DNA from: Gemella sp. GL1
GTDB lineage: Bacteria > Bacillota > Bacilli > Staphylococcales > Gemellaceae
Length of the DNA: 64,000 nt
Reading direction: 5' to 3'
NCBI RefSeq assembly: GCF_013415365.1
Contig: NZ_JACBYB010000021.1
Span: 217,968-281,967, forward strand
Part shown: positions 49,495-56,952 of the stretch, piece after piece
How positions within the stretch are numbered: position 1 is the stretch's first letter
Layout of the letters: every line of letters starts with the position of its first letter
Position numbers and translations under genes: made by a program
The notes under the pieces: model-generated
The model's input: the letters and a program-made list of their open reading frames with translations, nothing else
Told to the model about the DNA's origin: nothing
The model's database searches: none

Positions 49495-51594
49495 TTAACC
49501 GTTATTTTTGGGATCTAAATTTAATAAAATAGCATTAATGGCGACGATGACTGTTGACACAGACATTAGAATTGCTCCTAATGCAGGGCTAAATGTGATG
49601 CCAATAGGAGCCAAAATTCCTGCAGCTAAAGGGATAGCTATAAAGTTATAACCAGCTCCCCAAAATAGGTTTTGTTTCATTTTACGAGTTGTTTTGTGTG
49701 CTAATTCAATGAATGATTCAATATCTCCTGGATCGGATTGAGTCAATATGACATCAGCTGAATCCAATGCAACTTGAGTTCCAGCACCTACAGCTATACC
49801 AACATCTGCCAAGGCAAGAGAAGGAGCATCATTAACACCATCACCTACCATGATAACTTTCTTTCCTTCATCTTTAAGTGTTTTAACTAACTCATATTTG
49901 TCTTGTGGAGATTGATTTGATCTATATTCAATCCCTAAATCTTCTGCCGCGCCTTGAGCCGCTTTTTCATTATCACCTGTTGCCATAATTGGTTGAATAT
50001 TGTTCTTTTTAAGAGCTTTAATTAACTCTTTACTCGTTGGTTTTAATTCGTCCCCTAAAGCTACAGCACCAATGGCATCATCGTTTTCTACTAAAACACT
50101 AAGAGTTGCTCCTTTTGGAATATCCATAACAAGATTACGTCCGTAAGCTTTTTGACTGATTAATTGGTAACGGTGCTCACCTGCTTTACCCTCTACTCCA
50201 GCACCGGAAATCACATCAATCGAATCAAAAGATGCTGGACGTATACCTTGCTGCTTAGCGAAACTTATAATTGATTGAGCAATAGGGTGGCTAGATCCTC
50301 CTTCAATACCTGCAAGCAAGGCAATGATTTCCTCCTTATTATATTTGTTATTAAAAAGTTCAATGTCTAATACTTTAAACTCACCAGTTGTTAAAGTACC
50401 TGTTTTATCTAAAATCATCACATCTGCATCTGGAGCTATTTCTAAGGCTTGGCGGTCTTTCACTAGTAACCCACGACTGGCTCCTAAGCTTGTGCTACGG
50501 GCGGTAACCAATGGAATAGCCAGACCTAATGCGTGTGGACAAGCTATAACTAATGTCGTGATAGTAAAGATAACTGCCGTTGGGATATCTCCAATAACCA
50601 TCCACACTACAAAAGCTATTAGTGCGACAATGACCGCAATATAGAAGAGCCACCCTGCAACCTTTTGAGCAATATTTTCTGCCCTGGAAGGCTGACTTTG
50701 AGCTTGGCTGATTAAATTCTGAACTTGAGAGATGAAGGATTGATCACCTGTTTCATTCACTTTAATATAAAGAACTCCTTCTCCATTTGTTGAGCCTCCG
50801 ATTACTTCATCGCCAGGACCTTTTTTAACTGCTTTTGATTCTCCAGTCAAAAGAGCTTCATTTACACGTGATTCGCCACGCTCAATAGTTCCGTCTGCTG
50901 GCACATTTTCTCCGGCTTGAACACGAATTAAATCACCTACCTGTAAGTCAGCAACTGGACGTGTTTCAATTGAATCGTCTTCTAACACAACGTGAGCATC
51001 TTTTGGTACCAACTTAGCCAATGCTGTTTGTGCGTCTCCTGCTTCTCCAATAGCTTTCATCTCAATCCAGTGACCTAATAACATAATTAATAATAATGAA
51101 GCAAATTCAAAGAAAAAGTCCATCACGTGTTCACCCGTTACGTAGGTAATGATAACAGCATAAATACTGTATAAATATGAAACACTTATACCTAAAGAAA
51201 CTAGAGCCATCATTCCAGGTTCTTTTTGTTTAAATTCGTCAACTGCGCCTTGATAGAATGGACGACCACCATAAATAATTAATATAGTAGATAAAATAGC
51301 TACTACAATATCAGAATATGGAAAAGTAAACTGGAATGGTAGTTCAAATCCAAACATAGGAGATAAGAGCATAATAATGATTCCTAGTGGCAATGACTTT
51401 AAGAAAAGTTCCTTAAAGTTTCCATGATGGTGGTTATGCCCACAGTGCCCGCTGTGATCATGCCCAGCATGATGTACTTGATGTTGATCCTTATGGTCTC
51501 CATGTACATCTGTGATTCCATGCTCGTGTTTTAAATTATCCATGTCGTCATAATTATGGTGACTATGAGACGAATATCTGTTGTCATTATTCAT
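49495..51594 (-). CDS. copB: Copper-translocating P1B-type ATPase, CopB class
   Basis: A 699-residue pump. The N-terminal 60 residues are rich in His (HHAGHDHSGHCGHNHHHG) and replace a CxxC metal domain. The membrane metal site is CPH (IACPHALGLAIP), which places it in the CopB class rather than CopA (CPC). LLTGESKAV, DKTGTLTTGE, the HP motif SSHPIAQSI and GDGVNDAPSL are all intact. It exports copper (or silver). It lies 18 bases downstream of the CopY repressor. No CopA or CopZ is nearby. Confidence 0.93.
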   Translation of the reverse strand: MNNDNRYSSHSHHNYDDMDNLKHEHGITDVHGDHKDQHQVHHAGHDHSGHCGHNHHHGNFKELFLKSLPLGIIIMLLSPMFGFELPFQFTFPYSDIVVAILSTILIIYGGRPFYQGAVDEFKQKEPGMMALVSLGISVSYLYSIYAVIITYVTGEHVMDFFFEFASLLLIMLLGHWIEMKAIGEAGDAQTALAKLVPKDAHVVLEDDSIETRPVADLQVGDLIRVQAGENVPADGTIERGESRVNEALLTGESKAVKKGPGDEVIGGSTNGEGVLYIKVNETGDQSFISQVQNLISQAQSQPSRAENIAQKVAGWLFYIAVIVALIAFVVWMVIGDIPTAVIFTITTLVIACPHALGLAIPLVTARSTSLGASRGLLVKDRQALEIAPDADVMILDKTGTLTTGEFKVLDIELFNNKYNKEEIIALLAGIEGGSSHPIAQSIISFAKQQGIRPASFDSIDVISGAGVEGKAGEHRYQLISQKAYGRNLVMDIPKGATLSVLVENDDAIGAVALGDELKPTSKELIKALKKNNIQPIMATGDNEKAAQGAAEDLGIEYRSNQSPQDKYELVKTLKDEGKKVIMVGDGVNDAPSLALADVGIAVGAGTQVALDSADVILTQSDPGDIESFIELAHKTTRKMKQNLFWGAGYNFIAIPLAAGILAPIGITFSPALGAILMSVSTVIVAINAILLNLDPKNNG

Positions 51595-51612
51595 TTTAAA
51601 TTCCTCCTAATG

Positions 51613-52062
51613 TTAATGATGATGTAAATGACACTCGCATTGTCCTTCTGGACAATTGCAAGGCACTTCTTCTACTGCGAAAGATTTTTTTATCTCTAAT
51701 ATTTTCTCTAGTCGATCTATATCATCGAAGCTTAAGACATGATCTTCAATGATGCTTCCTATCACATTTCCTACTTTCTTTTTGCAAATACGGTTAAAAA
51801 TATCTTCTGCATAATCCCTTACGGCTTCTTTCTCTACAATATTGGCAGTGTAAATAAACTTACTACCATCTTTCTCTGTATTTAGTACGCCTTTTTCAAC
51901 TAATCGACCTAAGAGCGTTTTGATAGTGGATTGTGTCCAGTCCATTTTTTCTTGCAATACAGAAATGACTTTTTTACTAGTTACTCGATCATTTGCCCAA
52001 ACTACACGCATGACCTCCCATTCAGCATCTGTGATATAAATATTAAGTTCTATTGTGCTCAC
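51613..52062 (-). CDS. copY: CopY/TcrY-type copper-responsive repressor
   Basis: A 149-residue BlaI/MecI-like winged-helix repressor (DAEWEVMRVVWANDRVTSKK at the start). The C-terminal metal site CNCPEGQCECHLHHH has the CxC...CxC cluster of CopY, which exchanges zinc for Cu(I) to release DNA. Two cop boxes overlap its promoter directly upstream, so it is autoregulated and controls copB in the same operon. The His-rich end beyond the last Cys is unusual but common in transferred copies. Confidence 0.93.
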   Translation of the reverse strand: MSTIELNIYITDAEWEVMRVVWANDRVTSKKVISVLQEKMDWTQSTIKTLLGRLVEKGVLNTEKDGSKFIYTANIVEKEAVRDYAEDIFNRICKKKVGNVIGSIIEDHVLSFDDIDRLEKILEIKKSFAVEEVPCNCPEGQCECHLHHH

Positions 52063-52083
52063 GCTCCTTTCTCCCTAGTTATC

Positions 52084-52141
52084 TACAAGTGTAAGCAACT
52101 GTAACTAAAATGAGTTTACCATTGTAAACGAAATATGTCAA
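52084..52141 (-). promoter_or_regulatory. copY-copB promoter with two cop boxes
   Basis: TTGACA (52136-52141) and TAAACT (52113-52118) are 17 bases apart on the minus strand. TACAAGTGTA (52084-52093) is a perfect cop box (TACAnnTGTA) between the promoter and copY. TACCATTGTA (52117-52126) is a one-mismatch copy covering the -10 side of the spacer. Both are ideally placed for CopY repression. Confidence 0.85.
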
Positions 52142-52689
52142 GTCCTTTTTATAAATGTAAGCAACGATATTATTGTAATTAATGTTAATTTTTATTTATG
52201 TACATACTTATGTCATGGAACATATAAGTTTATAGAATGACGTACAAGCATTATCTATCCTTTTTATCAAACAACTGAAATTCTCAAGAACTATTTATAA
52301 TTCGAATCGGATTTTCTGGAACTATTATCGTTTCAAGTGCCTTTTTATTTCATCTCCTTACCGTTCTTGCATCAGCAAATAGAACTTCTCCGACACGCTA
52401 CCAAGAATAGTTATGAAGATAGCGGTACATGAAAACCAACTGTTCAGCTGTGTCTTTGACGGTCATTAGAAAATCACTTATCTCTATTAAATTCTAGTCA
52501 ATAGTACCACACACCCCATATGGCAAGTACAAGAAAACATATCATTTAACGATTACATACGTTTTAACAATAATAAACTAATTAACGATTTCAATAATTC
52601 TTCAAAATTACAAGTACTATCAAAATTGTTATCTGTTACTTTTTCTACTCTTTCTATGAAACAAAACCGTCCAACCCCCTTATACGAAC
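52142..52689. other. Gene-free debris to the right of the copper unit
   Basis: About 550 bases with all frames broken by stops. A minus-strand run (about 52260-52470) gives scraps such as IIVPENPIRIIN that faintly recall the N-terminus of IS1182-like transposases (VPExxxVRxI); I cannot support more. Another copy of ATAAATGTAAGCAAC near 52152 may be a cop-box half site. Confidence 0.35.
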
Positions 52690-52754
52690 GCTATTTTTTT
52701 CGTTATATTGTATCAATAAATTAATATCAACATCTGTTGCTATTAGTTTAATCA
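52690..52754 (-). pseudogene. Truncated start of a HAD/Cof-type gene
   Basis: A GGAG site followed by ATG (52754) and MIKLIATDVDINLL, which matches the first strand and motif I of Cof-type phosphatases (IKLIATDxDGTLL) with GT mutated and the rest lost. The leader and start resemble those of the intact HAD gene at 49224. It therefore marks either a broken paralogue or a duplicated end of the copper insertion. Confidence 0.5.
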
Positions 52755-52775
52755 TACAAATTTCTCCTTTGAATT

Positions 52776-52845
52776 TTAGGGGTGTGCATTTTGACCCTAG
52801 GGGTGTGCATTTTACCAGTTTTTTCCTAGGGGGTGTGCATCTTTT
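52776..52845. repeat. Three copies of a GGGGTGTGCAT element, possible insertion-sequence end
   Basis: TTAGGGGTGTGCATTTT, CCTAGGGGTGTGCATTTTAC and CCTAGGGGGTGTGCATCTTT occur as direct repeats spaced about 22 and 29 bases (near 52776, 52797, 52826). Multiple short direct repeats at one end are typical of IS21-family termini. No transposase remains next to it. Confidence 0.45.
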
Positions 52846-52883
52846 AACGACACTCTACAAACCTTGTTATTATGCGTTTTTTA

Positions 52884-53172
52884 TTATTTTGTGATTTGTT
52901 TTTTAATCCATGTAGTTGCTAATGAGACCCATTGTGCTACATCTTTATTTATTTCAATTTCTGATTTGGATGCGAAATTATCTGCTCTTGCTAATCCATG
53001 TTGCCCCGTTTCAAATAAATGTAATTCTCCACTAATCCCTGCTTGATGAAGTGCTTTTATATATTCCATTGTTGATATTGGATTTACTATTTTATCTGTC
53101 AGTGTCATCCATATAAATGTAGGCGGAGTGTTTTTATCTACTCTTCCTATTATATCTCTATCTTTTATCAGT
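52884..53172 (-). pseudogene. C-terminal fragment of an alpha/beta-hydrolase (acetylesterase-like)
   Basis: Reading IIGRVDKNTPPTFIWMTLTD then KIVNPISTMEYIKALHQAG and ELHLFETGQHGLARAD, this is the end of an acetyl-esterase/xylan-esterase-like protein. HLFETGQHG contains the catalytic His. The N-terminal part of the same gene lies 3.25 kb to the right (56426-56880). The boundary is a 79-bp direct repeat shared by both fragments. The gene was split by the cadmium/zinc unit. Confidence 0.75.
53094..53172. repeat. 79-bp direct repeat, left copy
   Basis: Identical to 56426-56504 except for C/T at 53162/56494. It encodes the DIIGRVDKNTPPTFIWMTLTD segment of the broken esterase. The two copies bracket the Cd/Zn unit in the arrangement N-part, repeat, insert, repeat, C-part. 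Confidence 0.9.
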
Positions 53173-53241
53173 ATCTTTAATACGATTTAATTCAAGGTGA
53201 ATCCCAACCAATTTTCATTTATAGTTTTTAAATTAAAAAAT

Positions 53242-53284
53242 ACCCCTTGTTTGTATCCTCAATTATCGGTATCATTCAAGGGGT
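53242..53284 (-). terminator. Terminator of the Cd/Zn resistance unit
   Basis: ACCCCTTG and CAAGGGGT arms with further pairing (GTATCC/GGTATc) inside, 16 bases past the ATPase stop. Confidence 0.7.
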
Positions 53285-53299
53285 GAATAGGAAAAAAGT

Positions 53300-55144
53300 T
53301 TATAGATTCTTTACATTCAAAGCTCTAGAAGCATTTAATACTGCAATGATAGTTACACCTACATCTGCAAATATAGCTGCCCACATAGTAGTTATTCCAA
53401 TAGCACTCAAAATAAGAACAATTATTTTTATTCCAATTGCAAATACTATGTTTTGATGTGCAATTTTAAGTGTCTTTTTAGAAATCTTCATTGCAGTAGC
53501 AATTTTCGATGGCTCATCAGTCATAATTACAATATCAGCAGCTTCAATGGCCGCATCAGAACCTACACCACCCATTGCTATTCCAATGTCTGCACGAGCT
53601 AATACAGGTGCATCATTGATTCCGTCACCAACAAAAGTAAGTTTACCTTTTTTAGATTTTTGCGAAAATAATTCTTCTAGTTTCTCAACTTTGTCTGCTG
53701 GCAACAGTTCTGCATAAACCTTATCAAGACCAAGCTCTTTAGCAACTTTTGAACCAACACTTTTATTATCACCTGTCAACATAACTGTTTGTTTAATATT
53801 AGCTGCCTTAAGTTCCTTGATTGCTTGTGCTGAATCTTCTTTTACCTCATCGGCAATTACAATGTAACCTATATATTTGTTATTAACAGCAACATGTACA
53901 ACAGTACCGATCAGCTCTCCCTTGAAATAAGGGATATCCATCATTTTCATAAGTTTGACATTACCTGCCATTACCTTTTTGCCATCCACCGTTGCAATAA
54001 CACCATGACCTGATATCTCTTCTACATCTGAAATACGTCCATTGTCTATTTCTTTACTATATGCACGTTTCAGTGAAAGTGAAATCGGATGGTTGGAATA
54101 GCTTTCCACATATGCAGTTAATTCTAGTAGCTCTTCTTTGGAAACTCCTTCTGGATGGATTTCCTGTACATTAAATACACCTTTCGTTAGTGTTCCAGTT
54201 TTATCAAAAACAACAATTTCAGTTTCTGCTAACGCCTCTAAATAGTTACTACCCTTGACTAAAATACCTTTTTTTGAGGCTCCACCTATTCCACCGAAGA
54301 AACTCAAAGGAATTGAAATAACTAAAGCACACGGACAGGATACCACTAGGAATGTCAGTGCTCTATATATCCAATCACTAAAAGTCGCCCCGTCTATAAC
54401 AAGAGGCGGTATAATAGCTAGAAAAACTGCAATTATAACCACAACTGGTGTATAATATCTCGCAAACTTCGTAATAAATTGTTCAGAATTGGATTTTTTA
54501 CTACTTGCATTTTCAACTAAATCAAGAATTTTACTTACAGTAGATTCTCCAAATTCCTTGGTAACTTCTGCTTTAATAACCCCATTAATGTTGATGCACC
54601 CACTTAGGACATCACTTCCAACTGCTACTTCGCGAGGAACAGATTCGCCTGTTAGTGCTGATGTATCAATCATTGAACTTCCCTCAATTACCTTGCCATC
54701 AAGAGGAATTTTTTCTCCTGCTTTAATTACAATAATATCTCCAATTTGTACTTCATCTGGGTCAACTTTGACAAGTTCATCACCTTTTTTAACATTTGCA
54801 TAATCTGGTCGAATATCCATAAGGCTTGCAATTGACTTCCTCGACTTGCCAACTGCATAGCTTTGAAAAAGTTCTCCAACTTGATAAAACAGCATAACTG
54901 CAACACCTTCAGGATACTCACCAATAAAAAATGCACCAATTGTTGCAATACTCATTAAAAAGTTTTCATCAAAAACTTGACCTTTAAAAATATTTTTTAC
55001 AGCTCTATTTACAACATCTCCACCTACAATAATGTAACTTATTATAAAGAGAGCAATCTGTAACCATTCGTTATTTAAATTAAGCAATACTGCTGTAGCT
55101 AACACGGCTATACCAATTATTATTCGCCATAGTCGTTTAGTCAT
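53300..55144 (-). CDS. Heavy-metal P1B-type ATPase (Cd/Zn class) without N-terminal metal domain
   Basis: A 614-residue pump. SCPCALVISIPLSFFGG gives the CPC membrane site of Cd/Zn/Pb exporters; LTGESVPRE, DKTGTLTKG, SNHPISLSL and GDGINDAPVLARADIGIAMG are intact. CadA proteins usually carry an N-terminal GMDCxxC domain, absent here; that domain is encoded as the separate 73-residue protein just upstream (15-base gap). It exports zinc, cadmium or lead. It is the last gene of a three-gene unit. AAGGAGG precedes the ATG. Confidence 0.92.
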   Translation of the reverse strand: MTKRLWRIIIGIAVLATAVLLNLNNEWLQIALFIISYIIVGGDVVNRAVKNIFKGQVFDENFLMSIATIGAFFIGEYPEGVAVMLFYQVGELFQSYAVGKSRKSIASLMDIRPDYANVKKGDELVKVDPDEVQIGDIIVIKAGEKIPLDGKVIEGSSMIDTSALTGESVPREVAVGSDVLSGCININGVIKAEVTKEFGESTVSKILDLVENASSKKSNSEQFITKFARYYTPVVVIIAVFLAIIPPLVIDGATFSDWIYRALTFLVVSCPCALVISIPLSFFGGIGGASKKGILVKGSNYLEALAETEIVVFDKTGTLTKGVFNVQEIHPEGVSKEELLELTAYVESYSNHPISLSLKRAYSKEIDNGRISDVEEISGHGVIATVDGKKVMAGNVKLMKMMDIPYFKGELIGTVVHVAVNNKYIGYIVIADEVKEDSAQAIKELKAANIKQTVMLTGDNKSVGSKVAKELGLDKVYAELLPADKVEKLEELFSQKSKKGKLTFVGDGINDAPVLARADIGIAMGGVGSDAAIEAADIVIMTDEPSKIATAMKISKKTLKIAHQNIVFAIGIKIIVLILSAIGITTMWAAIFADVGVTIIAVLNASRALNVKNL

Positions 55145-55159
55145 ACTAAATAGCCTCCT

Positions 55160-55381
55160 TTAAGCCTTTTTCATAGTTGTATCGGGTTCGATTTTTTTAA
55201 CTATTTTTTCAGACTCTTCTATTATTGTTGGCATTTTTTCATCCTCACCATCAATAACGAGTTTTGTGGTCATAAAGTTAACAGTAGCTTCTTTCACTCC
55301 ATCAAGCTCATTAATAGCCTTTTCCATTTTTGCCGCACAATTTGCACAATCTAAACCTTCAAGTATAAATTTCTTTTTCAT
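55160..55381 (-). CDS. Stand-alone heavy-metal-associated (HMA) domain protein
   Basis: A 73-residue ferredoxin-fold domain with GLDCANCAAKMEKAINEL (9-26), the CxxC metal motif. This is the domain normally fused to CadA; here it is a separate gene in the same operon, between the regulator and the ATPase. It probably hands Cd/Zn to the pump or buffers it. AGGAGG lies seven bases before the ATG. Confidence 0.9.
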   Translation of the reverse strand: MKKKFILEGLDCANCAAKMEKAINELDGVKEATVNFMTTKLVIDGEDEKMPTIIEESEKIVKKIEPDTTMKKA

Positions 55382-55525
55382 TATTAAGTCCTCCTAAATT
55401 TTATTTGTAATTTTATTTTGAATAATAAAAGTCTTTTTCAAATTTTCTTGAAGCTTGCTCATTTGAAATGAAGACTTAAATATATGCCCAAATATCTTCA
55501 AAAAATATTCTATTCTACCGCATTA

Positions 55526-55894
55526 CTACTTCTCGTTGATATGAATTAGACCTTTGTCAAATATTTCTCTTACATGATCATCAACTAATGAATAATATAC
55601 TACTTTGCCTTTTTTTCTGTTTTTCACTAAATTAGCTTGTTTTAAGACTCTCAGCTGATGGGAAATTGCTGATTGTGTCATGTTAAGTAATACAGCGATA
55701 TCACAAACACACATTTCAGCTTCATGTAAAGCCCATAATATCCTGATTCGTGTTGAATCTCCAAATACTTTAAAGAATTCTGCTAGATCATAAAGGCTTT
55801 CTTCTTGAGGCCTTTTATCTCTAACTTGATTTACAATATCCTCATGAATTACATTGCAGTCACATCTTTCAATTGAATTAAATTTTTTAGTTAT
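55526..55894 (-). CDS. ArsR/SmtB-family metal repressor (CadC-like) with a non-standard start
   Basis: The open frame gives about 122 residues: an N-terminal CDC cysteine pair, LAEFFKVFGDSTRIRILWAL, EAEMCVCDIAVLL (the alpha-3 ELCVCDL metal motif), QSAISHQLRVLKQANLV as recognition helix, and GKVVYYSLVDDHVREIF. A GAGGTGAT ribosome site stands four bases before codon ATA (55892-55894), exactly where ATG is expected; no in-frame ATG, GTG or TTG occurs until 55714, inside the DNA-binding domain. So the start is probably a mutated ATG, and the regulator may be poorly made. Two operator-like repeats and a perfect promoter lie upstream. Confidence 0.8.
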   Translation of the reverse strand: MTKKFNSIERCDCNVIHEDIVNQVRDKRPQEESLYDLAEFFKVFGDSTRIRILWALHEAEMCVCDIAVLLNMTQSAISHQLRVLKQANLVKNRKKGKVVYYSLVDDHVREIFDKGLIHINEK

Positions 55895-55931
55895 ATTATC
55901 ACCTCTTTTTAAATTATTTCATCTGAATACT

Positions 55932-56011
55932 TGAACAATCATTCATATAATTTATATTTATTATATTATTGTTTTTCTCTTGTGTCAATAGTTATATGAG
56001 CGTTTATTCAG
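55932..56011 (-). promoter_or_regulatory. Promoter and SmtB-type operators of the Cd/Zn unit
   Basis: TTGACA (55983-55988) and TATAAT (55960-55965), 17 bases apart on the minus strand. TGAACAATCATTCA (55932-55945) lies downstream and TGAGCGTTTATTCA (55997-56010) upstream; both are TGAn-n6-TTCA inverted repeats like ArsR/SmtB operators. Strong promoter with operators on both sides. Confidence 0.75.
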
Positions 56012-56035
56012 GTCTTTTTATATTATTTAATATAT

Positions 56036-56190
56036 CTAAAATACATCTACTAAGACATTAGTACCTTCCTTTCTCGGTATCCTGTTCCATACATATCCTT
56101 TAAACAAATCCTTAAAAATAAAGACTTCACCTTCGTACAAGTTTTCGGTTTCTTTAATAGCTTCATCTAACAGCTTATTACATCACTCAT
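56036..56190 (-). pseudogene. Broken DUF1413-family gene
   Basis: AAGGAG, then ATG (56190) and MSDVIS with a stop; in the next frame the text continues LDEAIKETENLYEGEVFIFK then DLFKGYVWNRIPRKE, which is the DUF1413 signature (xFxVKDLFKGYEWNRIPR). One base lost in an A-run near the start, and a second shift after RIPRK, destroy it. DUF1413 genes are frequent next to serine recombinases on Gram-positive mobile elements. Confidence 0.65.
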
Positions 56191-56271
56191 GTGGTCAACT
56201 CCTTATCAATAATCTTATAAACAGCATTTTTGATAATATAACATGTATAAATCATGTAAAAGTTAATGCAA

Positions 56272-56312
56272 AAACCGCCAATCAAGAGAACTTAACTCTT
56301 AATTGACGGTTT
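56272..56312 (-). terminator. Terminator after the recombinase remnant
   Basis: AAACCGcCAATcAAGAG and CTCTTaATTGaCGGTTT arms, 15 bases past the stop at 56327. Confidence 0.75.
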
Positions 56313-56326
56313 ATATTAGTATTAAA

Positions 56327-56425
56327 TCATACTCCCATTTCAATTCCAGATTTAAAGCATATTACAAAATGGTCATCATAAACACTAACATTCAGGATAA
56401 TCTTCCTTACTAGGGTATCATCTAC
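56327..56425 (-). pseudogene. C-terminal remnant of a large serine recombinase
   Basis: About 33 residues: DDTLVRKIILNVSVYDDHFV followed by ICFKSGIEMGV and a stop, in frame with the esterase fragment to its right. It matches the ending of large serine recombinases: compare EQLFNTLVEKLVIKQDKEIE then VQFKSGQVVSI of the intact one at 56936. It is a chimaera joined at the edge of the 79-bp repeat (56426). It shows that the inserted segment once carried a recombinase. Confidence 0.6.
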
Positions 56426-56504
56426 ATCTGTCAGTGTCATCCATATAAATGTAGGCGGAGTGTTTTTATCTACTCTTCCTATTATATCTCTATTTTTTAT
56501 CAGT
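56426..56504. repeat. 79-bp direct repeat, right copy
   Basis: 78 of 79 bases match 53094-53172. It is the internal esterase segment at the right edge of the inserted Cd/Zn segment. Confidence 0.9.
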
Positions 56505-56880
56505 TCTTCTGTTGGATCTGTAGTTCCATATAGGCAGGTGTTTATATCATCTATTTGACGTTTTATTAATTCACTATCTCCTGCTTGTTCTTTTAGGTAG
56601 TTTCCATTGTCACTATCTAGTTGTGGATATGATAAAATCAGTCCTTTTGGTTTTAATAAACTTCTTTCTATTTTGAATGGTAGTAAACTGTGTAAGCTAT
56701 CGTCATTCCACCTTGTTCCTAGTGTGGCTGCTATGTCCACCAACAGAGAAACCGACTATAAATATATTATCAGTATCTATCATCCACTCGTCTTTTTTAT
56801 CATGTATATGAAATTTCTGAGTTTAATATATATGATTCAAGCCTTGCTGTATCGTTGATTTCGATTATTTCAAATTTCAT
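56426..56880 (-). pseudogene. N-terminal fragment of the split alpha/beta-hydrolase (acetylesterase-like)
   Basis: The ATG at 56880 starts MKFEIIEINDTARLESYILN and stops after 26 codons. About 50 bases later, in other frames, come DTDNIFIVGFSVGGH (the nucleophile elbow GFSVGGH) and then AATLGTRWNDDSLHSLLPF and KPKGLILSYP. The segment that should carry the oxyanion HGG loop is deleted and there are frameshifts. The text ends at the 79-bp repeat; the missing C-terminus is at 52884-53093. Confidence 0.75.
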
Positions 56881-56922
56881 TTTTTACGCCTTCTTTCTCA
56901 ATTTAATTATATCATACTAAAT

Positions 56923-56952
56923 AAAAAAGTCGCATCTAAATTGATACGACTT
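56923..56952 (-). terminator. Terminator at the end of the large recombinase gene
   Basis: AAGTCGcATC and GATaCGACTT arms with a minus-strand U-run; it overlaps the last codons of the recombinase. Confidence 0.7.

Noticed and set aside
52884..53108. A complete 74-residue protein starting at MTLTDKIV
   Set aside because: The frame continues upstream into esterase text and through the 79-bp repeat; it is a gene fragment, and no ribosome site precedes that ATG.
55526..55714. A 62-residue ArsR protein starting at MCVCDIAV
   Set aside because: That start lies inside the metal-binding recognition helix; the family text and ribosome site continue to 55894.
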